Of a stretch of 31,386 bases of DNA, positions 23,115 through 28,878 are shown one piece after another. Within the stretch, counting starts at the first letter, position 1. The number at the start of each line of letters is the position of its first letter. Origin of the DNA: an uncultured Lachnospiraceae bacterium (GTDB lineage Bacteria > Bacillota > Clostridia > Lachnospirales > Lachnospiraceae); the NCBI GenBank assembly GCA_910577645.1, contig CAJTOL010000035.1, positions 1-31,386 on the forward strand. Direction: 5' to 3'. A program made the translations under genes and the position numbers. The notes beneath the pieces are model-generated. The model was not told where the DNA came from. It searched no databases and saw only the letters and a program-made list of their open reading frames with translations.

Positions 23115-24213
23115 GCCTTTGATAAACCGTCTCCCGGAACAAAGCATAAAAAACCGAACACAGGGGAATAAAAATTAACATTCCCAAAATTCCCATAGCA
23201 CTTCCGCCAATGGTTACCGCTACCAGCACCCAAATAGAGGGCAGGCCTACAGAGCCTCCTACTACATGAGGGTAAATCAGGTTCCCCTCTATCTGCTGGA
23301 GTATAAAAAATACCGCCAAAAATATCAAAGCGTCAACAGGGCTTACCATCAGCATCAAAAATACGCCTACCCCGCAGCCGATAAAGGCACCGAAAATGGG
23401 AATCAGCGCAGTAAAGGCAATGAGTACTCCGATGAGCAGCGCATAAGGCAGCCTCAAAATCAGCAATGTCACAAAAAACATGGTTCCCAGAATCACCGCC
23501 TCCAGGCACTGGCCTGTCAGGAAACTGCTGAATGTCTTTTCTGTCAGGGCTGCCACCTGGATTACCCGTTTCTCCCAATATTCCGGCAAAAAGGCCCGGA
23601 TAATTTTTATGGCTTGTCCTGCCAGCGTCTCTTTCTGAAGCAGAATATAAATCGCAAATACCAGCCCGATTCCAAAAGAAGTTACCCCGCTTGCAATGGT
23701 GGCGGCGGCGGAAAAGGTGGTAGACAGCACAGAGCCGGCCCCGTTTTTCAGAAATCCTATAAGCTCCTGCATCATTCCCTGCCAGTCAATCTCCACCGTA
23801 TTGATCCAGGCCAGTATTTCCGGGTTGTCAGAAAAGAGCTTCTTCAGCCAGCTTTCTGCTCCGTTAAGAAATACCGGTACGCTGTCCCTTAAAGAATAAA
23901 GGGTTTTCCATAGCTGTGGAATCACCACAATCATCACGGTCAGAAGCACTGCTGTTACTGCCGCAATGGCGGCAGTAAGGGCCGCCGGACGCTTAAAGCT
24001 GCTTTCCTTTATGGGAAGCAGCTTCTCAATGTTACGCATAGGGACATTGAGGACAAAAGCAATGGCTCCTCCCAATAAAAATGGCAATGCCATGTGGAGG
24101 ATCACCCCTGCCAGTGAAAAAAGCCTCCGGTAGTTTATGCCGGCTATTACAATGATTACGGCGAACACGATTAGTCCCCGCAGTTTTCTTATGGTTTCTT
24201 TATCTAACTCCAT
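23095..24213 (-). CDS. AI-2E family transporter (PF01594-type)
   Basis: The product is 372 aa and strongly hydrophobic, with about eight membrane segments in the order of this family: LRGLIVFAVIIVIAGINYR, then LPFLLGGAIAFVLNVPMRN, LTAAIAAVTAVLLTVMIVVI, a long soluble loop (about 90-150), then TSFGIGLVFAIYILLQKE and the C-terminal half with ALIPIFGAFIGCGVGVFLML and IEGNLIYPHVVGGSVGLP (the hallmark PxxxGxxxGLxP region). Members export small molecules, including autoinducer-2 or ions; the substrate here cannot be told. GGAGG precedes ATG 24213. It overlaps the alaX-like gene by 14 bases, so the two are co-transcribed, and ends inside the convergent PHP gene. Confidence 0.92.
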   Translation of the reverse strand: MELDKETIRKLRGLIVFAVIIVIAGINYRRLFSLAGVILHMALPFLLGGAIAFVLNVPMRNIEKLLPIKESSFKRPAALTAAIAAVTAVLLTVMIVVIPQLWKTLYSLRDSVPVFLNGAESWLKKLFSDNPEILAWINTVEIDWQGMMQELIGFLKNGAGSVLSTTFSAAATIASGVTSFGIGLVFAIYILLQKETLAGQAIKIIRAFLPEYWEKRVIQVAALTEKTFSSFLTGQCLEAVILGTMFFVTLLILRLPYALLIGVLIAFTALIPIFGAFIGCGVGVFLMLMVSPVDALIFLAVFFILQQIEGNLIYPHVVGGSVGLPSIWVLVAVTIGGSAMGILGMLIFIPLCSVFYALFRETVYQRLKSKKK

Positions 24214-25366
24214 TCATTTCCTCCAAAAAAGCTGTTTCTATCTCTTCCTTTGTTCCGCCGAAAGTCCCCTGAACAATCTGGCCGCTGCCTCCGCCCCGAC
24301 CGTTTAATCTGGCGTTAAGCCTCTTTGACAAATCTTTTATGTCTGCTTTCTCGCTGCCCAGAGCATATTGATACTTTCCGTCCTTTTCTGAGCAGACCAG
24401 CACTGCATTTCCCTTTTTCTTTTGGTAAAGGGCCGTACAGAACTCTCTGAGCTGAACAGGGGCCAGGCCTTCTTTTACAACCAAAAGAGGCTGTTCTTGT
24501 TCCGGATAAAGCTCAGACCAGGCATCAAACAGCTCCCGGTACAGCTTAACCGTCAGATAAGCCCTGGCCTGGCTTTCTTCCTTCTGCTTTTCTACTGCCT
24601 CCGCCACTTCTCCTGCTTTTACTGACAGAAGATTGGAGATCTTAAGAATCTGCTTCTGCTTCCTGCCAAAGTCCTGCAAAGCCCGGCGGCCGCATACCAT
24701 AGTCATTCGGACGCCGCCTTTGTAATTCATAATACTGGTAATTTTAATCAGGCCCACTTCCCCGGTTCTCTCCACATGGGTTCCGCAGCAGGCGCAGATA
24801 TCGGCTTGGGGAACCTCTACAATCCGCACCTGGCCGCTTAACTCTTTTTTACTTCTATAGGGAATGGCCTTTCGCTCTTCTTCCTCCGGATACCACACCT
24901 TTACAGGAAGGTTCTGAAACACTACCTGGTTGGCGGCCTCTTCCATCTCTTCCGCCTCATTTGGGGTCATTGGACCGTCAAAATCTATGGTGACCTCCTG
25001 AATCCCCATATGAAATCCCACATTGTTGTAGCCGAATCTCTGATGAATCAAACCGGATAAAATGTGCTCTCCGGTATGCTGCTGCATATAATCAAACCTG
25101 CGTTCCCAGTCTACAATCCCTTCTGCCAGGCTGCCAGGCAAAAGAGGCTGCGAAAGCTGATGGACAATCTGTCCGTCCCTCTCATGGACATCCAATACCG
25201 GGATCCCTGCCAAAGTTCCCGTGTCTCCAGGCTGCCCGCCGCCCTCCGGGTAAAAGGCTGTCTGGTTTAACACCACGTCATATCCTTTCTTTCCCGGCTG
25301 GCAGGCAACTACTGTACACATAAAGGATTTCACATAAGGCATCTGGTAATACAGTTTCTCAATCAT
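24200..25366 (-). CDS. alanyl-tRNA editing protein, AlaX family with DHHA1 domain
   Basis: The product is 388 aa. It has the AlaRS-like editing core with the zinc/substrate motif HTGEH (His97, His101) and the second site CCGTH (Cys193, His197), followed by a glycine-rich C-terminal DHHA1 domain (NARLNGRGGGSGQIVQGTFGG). The N-terminus (NQTAFYPEGGGQPGDTG) is typical of AlaRS-related editing proteins. There is no aminoacylation domain. It would hydrolyse mischarged Ser-tRNA(Ala) or Gly-tRNA(Ala) in trans. First gene of an operon with the AI-2E family gene; a good promoter lies upstream and GGAGGAAGA before ATG 25366. Confidence 0.93.
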   Translation of the reverse strand: MIEKLYYQMPYVKSFMCTVVACQPGKKGYDVVLNQTAFYPEGGGQPGDTGTLAGIPVLDVHERDGQIVHQLSQPLLPGSLAEGIVDWERRFDYMQQHTGEHILSGLIHQRFGYNNVGFHMGIQEVTIDFDGPMTPNEAEEMEEAANQVVFQNLPVKVWYPEEEERKAIPYRSKKELSGQVRIVEVPQADICACCGTHVERTGEVGLIKITSIMNYKGGVRMTMVCGRRALQDFGRKQKQILKISNLLSVKAGEVAEAVEKQKEESQARAYLTVKLYRELFDAWSELYPEQEQPLLVVKEGLAPVQLREFCTALYQKKKGNAVLVCSEKDGKYQYALGSEKADIKDLSKRLNARLNGRGGGSGQIVQGTFGGTKEEIETAFLEEMNGVR

Positions 25367-25416
25367 TTTCTTCCTCCTTTGGGCCTATGCCCCCCTGTTT
25401 CCCCAATATCAGGGAC

Positions 25417-25445
25417 ATTATACTACGATTCAAATTTTCCGTAAA
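25417..25445 (-). promoter_or_regulatory. promoter of the alaX-like/AI-2E operon
   Basis: On the - strand TTTACG (25440-25445) and TATAAT (25417-25422) are separated by 17 bases. A 9-bp hairpin (CCTGAATTT/AAATTCAGG, about 25452-25474) lies just upstream, in the divergent intergenic region. Confidence 0.7.
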
Positions 25446-25539
25446 CATAGAAAACCTGAATTTTTTCTAAATTCAGGAAACAGTGACAGGCAGGGCAACA
25501 TATGATGGAGTGTAATCAAAATTGTTGGAGGATTCAACT

Positions 25540-25788
25540 ATGAGCGATGTTGCTGCTACAAACTGCGGATGCGGATGTGAATGTGGGAACGTAGGAGGAA
25601 ACGGATGCAACCTGATTTTCCTGATTCTGATTCTGTGCTGCTGCGGCGGCTGGGGCGGAAGCGGAAACAACTGCGGCAATAACTGCGGATGCACCTGCGG
25701 CGGCGGCTGGGGCGGAGACTGCCTGTGGATTTTAATCCTGCTGTGCTGCTGCGGCGGTTGGGGCGGAAACGGCGGCTTCTGCTGCTAA
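25540..25788 (+). CDS. small Cys/Gly/Trp-rich protein, chorion-like high-cysteine type
   Basis: An 82-aa protein with 18 cysteines and 24 glycines. It opens with MSDVAATNCGCGCECG and then has two similar units, each a short aliphatic stretch followed by CCCGGWGG (LIFLILILCCCGGWGG and CLWILILLCCCGGWGG), joined by NNCGNNCGCTCGGGWGG; it ends FCC. The duplication shows internal repeat origin. The hydrophobic stretches are too short for certain membrane spans. Small proteins of this kind in clostridia carry automatic names such as 'chorion class high-cysteine HCB protein'; function is unknown, and disulfide cross-linking, metal binding or a spore/surface coat role are possibilities only. The ATG at 25540 is chosen because GGAGG lies eight bases before it. 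It is followed by a strong terminator and is monocistronic. Confidence 0.85.
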   Translation: MSDVAATNCGCGCECGNVGGNGCNLIFLILILCCCGGWGGSGNNCGNNCGCTCGGGWGGDCLWILILLCCCGGWGGNGGFCC

Positions 25789-25803
25789 TCAAGTACATCC
25801 CCT

Positions 25804-25856
25804 GGAGCTGTTGCAAAAGTAGATGAATCATCTACCGGAGCAACGGCTCCGTTTTT
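25804..25856 (+). terminator. intrinsic terminator of the Cys-rich gene
   Basis: Outer arms GGAGC...GCTCC (with GTTGC/GCAAC) enclose a second perfect hairpin, GTAGATGA/TCATCTAC; TTTTT follows on the + strand (25852-25856). Confidence 0.85.
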
Positions 25857-25906
25857 ATATCCGGAAATAAAAACAGCTTCAACTGACTGAAAAGAAAAGC
25901 CATTGC

Positions 25907-25951
25907 GGGAGTGCCTCAGGCGTCCCGCCTGCTTTTGCAGCACTCCCTTTT
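25907..25951. terminator. hairpin, probably bidirectional terminator
   Basis: GGGAGTGC (25907-25914) pairs with GCACTCCC (25940-25947), with an inner CAGGCG/CGCCTG stem; TTTTAT follows on the + strand. It lies downstream of the small - strand gene (25985-26149). Its complement contains TGCTGCAAAA, like the dispersed hairpins elsewhere. Confidence 0.65.
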
Positions 25952-25984
25952 ATCAATGTAATATTTTAAAAAAGTCTTTCCTTT

Positions 25985-26149
25985 TTATCTCTCCCCTGTG
26001 CCTTTTGCCGGACGCGCTCCAAGGCTGCAGCGGCCGCTTTTATAATTTTGATTTCTTCTTCTCTCATTTCTCTCCTTCTGCTTCATACACTCGTCATCTA
26101 TTTCATAAACGGCGTTGCCGTCAATAATCAGCCGATTCCAAATAGTCAT
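25985..26149 (-). CDS. small basic protein, unknown
   Basis: A 54-aa protein beginning MTIWNRLIIDGNAVYEIDDE followed by a strongly basic region (MKQKERNERRRNQNYKSGR). AGGAGG sits nine bases before ATG 26149, an ideal site that decides the start over an in-frame GTG at 26170. The N-terminal sentence-like pattern and the site support a real gene. I do not recognise the family. It is monocistronic and opposite in direction to the unknown gene at 26248. Confidence 0.65.
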   Translation of the reverse strand: MTIWNRLIIDGNAVYEIDDECMKQKERNERRRNQNYKSGRCSLGARPAKGTGER

Positions 26150-26247
26150 GTCTGAAAACCTCCTGTTCACTCTATACTATATGCAGCTGGTATGAAATCC
26201 TCTCCCTCTGCATAGGTTTAATCAAGAACAAAAAAAGGACCGGGACA

Positions 26248-26730
26248 ATGGCTGAACACTCGGATATTAAATTTACTGATTTTGATTATTGGAGCAGCGA
26301 TCCCCATCTTCAGATGTTAAAGGCTGCCCTTCCTTTTATGCAGGTCTCCCAGCAGCGGACCTTTTCCATTTTGGTACGCTTTCAGGAGCTTTTCCATACC
26401 ATGGATCTTTACGGCCTGGCGGAGGATCCGGCTATGGAAATCTGCGCTCTGGACAGGACCTCTGCCTCCCCTATGGATATGCTGATGGCGGTAAAGCCTT
26501 TTGCGCCTTCTAAGGAGCAGGATTTTATTGATGTAATGATCAATTTTATTCAGGGATTTCAAATCCGCAGGGGCTATCAGGAAATGCAGGGGGCTTCCGG
26601 GGAAGGCAGTGAGGAAAGCAGCGGCTTTTCCGGGTTCCCCTTAGACCAGCTGAAAAATTTTCTCTCCCCCCAGCAGCAGACTCAGCTGGAAAACATTCAG
26701 ATGGTAATGCAGGCCCTGCAAATGCTCTAA
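26248..26730 (+). CDS. conserved-looking hypothetical protein
   Basis: A 160-aa soluble, mainly helical protein with no signal peptide or membrane span. N-terminal part: FTDFDYWSSDPHLQMLKAALPF, then ILVRFQELFHTMDL. A Gly/Ser/Glu linker (QGASGEGSEESSGFSGF) leads to a Gln-rich helical tail (LSPQQQTQLENIQMVMQAL). AAGGA lies eight bases before the ATG. It precedes, by 204 bases filled with a tandem repeat, another small helical unknown on the same strand. The two may form an operon and share a theme (helices with LS/MSP turns near the end). Family not recognised. Confidence 0.8.
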   Translation: MAEHSDIKFTDFDYWSSDPHLQMLKAALPFMQVSQQRTFSILVRFQELFHTMDLYGLAEDPAMEICALDRTSASPMDMLMAVKPFAPSKEQDFIDVMINFIQGFQIRRGYQEMQGASGEGSEESSGFSGFPLDQLKNFLSPQQQTQLENIQMVMQALQML

Positions 26731-26737
26731 CTTTGAT

Positions 26738-26912
26738 TTAGGAGGAAGGGAAATGCGAAGCATTTTTTAGGATCCCTTCCGACGACATGGCAGGGGACGC
26801 TTTGCGTCGCGTGCCGATTCATTATTTTAGGAGGAAGGGAAATGCGAAGCATTTTCAGGATCCCTTCCGACGACATGGCAGGGGACGCTTTGCGTCGCGT
26901 GCCGGTTCATTA
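26738..26912 (+). repeat. tandem 88/89-bp structured direct repeat with mini-ORF
   Basis: Two nearly identical units (start 26738 and 26827) lie between two unknown genes. Each contains AGGAGGAAGGGA, the small hairpin AAATGC-GAA-GCATTT, TCCCTTCC pairing back to GGAAGGGA, and a second imperfect stem (GGCAGGGGACGC/GCGTCGCGTGCC). Differences are few (TTTTTTA versus TTTTCA, and one A/G near the end). AGGAGG lies about six bases before an ATG that in copy 1 reads five codons (MRSIF) to TAG. The T-run and substitution change the frame in copy 2. Confidence 0.85.
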
Positions 26913-26933
26913 TTATACCAGGAGGGAATACAT

Positions 26934-27245
26934 ATGGATTTTAACTGGAAAGACGATCCCAGACTAAAAGGAATGGATACGAAAAAGCTTGAATATTTAA
27001 ATGAATTTGCAGACAAGGTCCGCCAGGCCCCTAAGGATCGGCTTATGGCTACCTTTCTGTCTCTGAACATGGAAGCTTCCCAAAAAGGGATTCAGTTTAC
27101 GGATCAGGAAACGGAGCTATTGGTCTCCATTCTTACCGCGAATATGAGCCCGGCGGAAAAAAAGCGTCTGGATACATTAAAGATGCTGTCCAAACGGCTG
27201 GGTGGCGGCCTGGGAAAGCGAAATGGAAAGCATGCCGGAAAGTAA
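26934..27245 (+). CDS. small helical hypothetical protein
   Basis: A 103-aa soluble protein: MDFNWKDDPRLKGMDTKKL, then EFADKVRQAPKDRLMATFLS and DQETELLVSILTANMSPAEK, ending in a basic tail (LGKRNGKHAGK). All-helical by appearance; no membrane span. ATG 26934 is preferred over longer frames that run through the tandem repeat, because CAGGAGGG lies seven bases before it. It is on the same strand as the 160-aa unknown. Family not recognised. Confidence 0.8.
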   Translation: MDFNWKDDPRLKGMDTKKLEYLNEFADKVRQAPKDRLMATFLSLNMEASQKGIQFTDQETELLVSILTANMSPAEKKRLDTLKMLSKRLGGGLGKRNGKHAGK

Positions 27246-27260
27246 TTTCAAATGAGGATG

Positions 27261-27293
27261 TCGCAAAATCATCTAAATTAGATGATTTTGCGA
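27261..27293. terminator. palindromic hairpin between convergent genes
   Basis: A near-perfect 33-base palindrome: TCGCAAAATCATCTAA and its complement around one central base. It follows the small helical gene and precedes the MNT remnant's stop. No long T-run follows; bidirectional termination is likely but not certain. Confidence 0.6.
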
Positions 27294-27328
27294 TACCTTC
27301 TTATCATCATAATATATCTATAAGTCTA

Positions 27329-27653
27329 TTATGCGGCGCTCCATAACATAATACCGTCCTTCTTCATATTTTTATAAAACGGAAGCACATCCTCCCATTC
27401 CCTGAAATTATCATAATCAATAATCAGAACGGACAAGACCTTATTATACTCTAATTCCAGCTCAACCGTAAGATCGATCATTTTGTCATGCATATCTTTC
27501 ATATATCTTTTGACGATTACCGCTATATCAACATCCGATTCCTCTGTCTGTGTTCCTCTCGCAACAGAACCATATAAGATAATCAAGTACACTACCAAAA
27601 ATCGTCTGAAAACCCGGAATCATCTTCCCAAATACTTCTTGTAAATTTTCCAT
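27329..27653 (-). pseudogene. frameshifted MNT-type minimal nucleotidyltransferase
   Basis: From ATG 27653 (GGAGG seven bases before it) the frame reads MENLQEVFGKMIPGFQTI, then meets a run of five Ts (27597-27601 on the + strand, as As). Removing one T joins it to the frame that carries the nucleotidyltransferase signature YLIILYGSVARGTQTEESDV with DVD, and ends at 27329. The joined product would be about 107 aa, right for MntA-like proteins, which add AMP to and neutralise HEPN toxins. No HEPN gene is next to it. It may be a decayed orphan, a phase-variable gene, or a sequencing error in the homopolymer. Confidence 0.7.
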
Positions 27654-27711
27654 GCCAAGACCTCCAATTACTATTTGCTTACTTCCAAAGGATTCTGTCA
27701 TAGCATATAAA

Positions 27712-28698
27712 TTACAAAAGCTTTTCTCTTATCTCTTCTCCTGTCATATCAACCAAATAAGCCGGAGCCACATCAAACACGGTTTTGCAGCCTGCTGTTC
27801 CGTCCTGAGCCATCCGGTACACGGCCCGGGCATAGGCGGCAATGACGCTGGCGGTAAATTCCGGGTTTGAATCCAGCTTTAAGCTGTACTCAATAATATG
27901 GTTGTTTTCCCCGTTCCAGCCGGTCTTTCCGGTACGGAATACAAAACCGCCATGGGGGATACCGGCGTGATCCCGCATCAGCTCCTCCTGGGAGATAAAG
28001 TGCACCGTGGTGTTATAGTCGGCAAAATAGTTGGGCATGGTCTTGATTTCCTTCTCGATTCTTGCCAGATTAGCGCCCTCCTCCGCCACCACAAAGCACT
28101 CCCGGGTATGCTTATCCCTGGTGGTAAGCTCCGGATTCTCTCCTCTTCTTACAGCATCCAGAGCGCCGGGCACCGGCACCGTATACTGCCTTGCGTCCTT
28201 TACCCCTTCAATGCGGCGGATGGCATCAGAATGTCCCTGGCTTACGCCCTTTCCCCAGAAGGTATAATCATGTCCCTCCGGTAAAATAGCGTTGGCGTAG
28301 AGGCGGTTTAAAGAAAACATCCCCGGATCCCAGCCTGCAGAAATCAGGGCCACATGGCCGCTTTCCTTTGCCGCCTGGTCTACAGCTCCAAAATGCTCCG
28401 GAATCTTTGCGTGAGTGTCAAAGCTATCTACCACATGGAACAGCTTTGCCAGCTCCGGGGTCTGGACAGGCAGATCCGTAGCACTTCCGCCGCAGAGAAT
28501 CATCACATCAATTTTCCCCACCCAGTCCTTTACATCCTCTGCCCGGCACACCTGGACGCCCTCAGTAAGAACCGATACCTTCTCCGGATCTCTTCTGGTA
28601 AAAACTACCGCCAATTCCATATCTTTGTTTTGCTTTACGGCACACTCAATGCCCTTTCCCAGATTTCCATATCCCATGATTCCGATTTTAATAGTCAT
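27712..28698 (-). CDS. ddh: meso-diaminopimelate D-dehydrogenase
   Basis: The product is 328 aa, near the usual 320-330. It has an N-terminal NADPH-binding fold (IGIMGYGNLGKGIECAV, Gly-x-Gly-x-x-Gly) and the family sequences CGGSATDLP, HVVDSFDTHAKIPEHF, ALISAGWDPGMFSLNR, FWGKGVSQGHSDAIRR and GIPHGGFVFRTG. The enzyme reductively aminates tetrahydrodipicolinate to meso-diaminopimelate in one step, giving lysine and cell-wall precursor. AAGGAGG lies before the ATG but is partly paired in a hairpin. It has its own promoter just after leuS and a leader of about 140 bases that contains a dispersed hairpin element. Confidence 0.96.
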   Translation of the reverse strand: MTIKIGIMGYGNLGKGIECAVKQNKDMELAVVFTRRDPEKVSVLTEGVQVCRAEDVKDWVGKIDVMILCGGSATDLPVQTPELAKLFHVVDSFDTHAKIPEHFGAVDQAAKESGHVALISAGWDPGMFSLNRLYANAILPEGHDYTFWGKGVSQGHSDAIRRIEGVKDARQYTVPVPGALDAVRRGENPELTTRDKHTRECFVVAEEGANLARIEKEIKTMPNYFADYNTTVHFISQEELMRDHAGIPHGGFVFRTGKTGWNGENNHIIEYSLKLDSNPEFTASVIAAYARAVYRMAQDGTAGCKTVFDVAPAYLVDMTGEEIREKLL

Positions 28699-28707
28699 AC
28701 AAATCCT

Positions 28708-28727
28708 CCTTTTCCATGCAGAAAAGG
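28708..28727 (-). promoter_or_regulatory. hairpin covering the ddh ribosome binding site
   Basis: On the - strand CCTTTTC pairs with GAAAAGG (7 bp, six-base loop). The right arm is the first half of the AAAAGGAGG binding site 10 bases upstream of ATG, so the site is partly sequestered. Confidence 0.5.
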
Positions 28728-28738
28728 CCGCCCACCAT

Positions 28739-28802
28739 GGGGATGCTGCAAAATGAAACCGGCAGCCTTTCTATTGGCGCTGTCCGTATTTTGCCACATC
28801 CC
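28739..28802. repeat. dispersed GATGCTGCAAAATGAAA hairpin in the ddh leader
   Basis: Fifteen-base arms (GGGATGCTGCAAAAT and ATTTTGCCACATCCC, two mismatches) enclose an inner stem (CGGCAGC / GCTGTCCG, one bulge) and the sequence CTTTCTATTGGC. No T-run follows on either strand, so a terminator role is doubtful here. Confidence 0.7.
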
Positions 28803-28844
28803 TATGTGCAACGGCCTTGTTGCTCCTAACTAAAATTTAGTTGT

Positions 28845-28873
28845 ATATTACCAGCTTTTTCTGACTTTTTCAA
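28845..28873 (-). promoter_or_regulatory. promoter of ddh
   Basis: On the - strand TTGAAA (28868-28873) and TAATAT (28845-28850) are spaced by 17 bases. It begins immediately after the leuS stop and gives a leader of about 140 bases. Confidence 0.65.
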
Positions 28874-28878
28874 GTCCC

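Noticed and set aside
25452..25474. 9-bp hairpin as a terminator
   Set aside because: It lies between divergent genes, so nothing is transcribed into it from either side; noted only as an intergenic palindrome.
28739..28802. Terminator of leuS
   Set aside because: No T-run on the - strand and a good ddh promoter lies upstream of it, so it is in the ddh leader rather than a leuS terminator.
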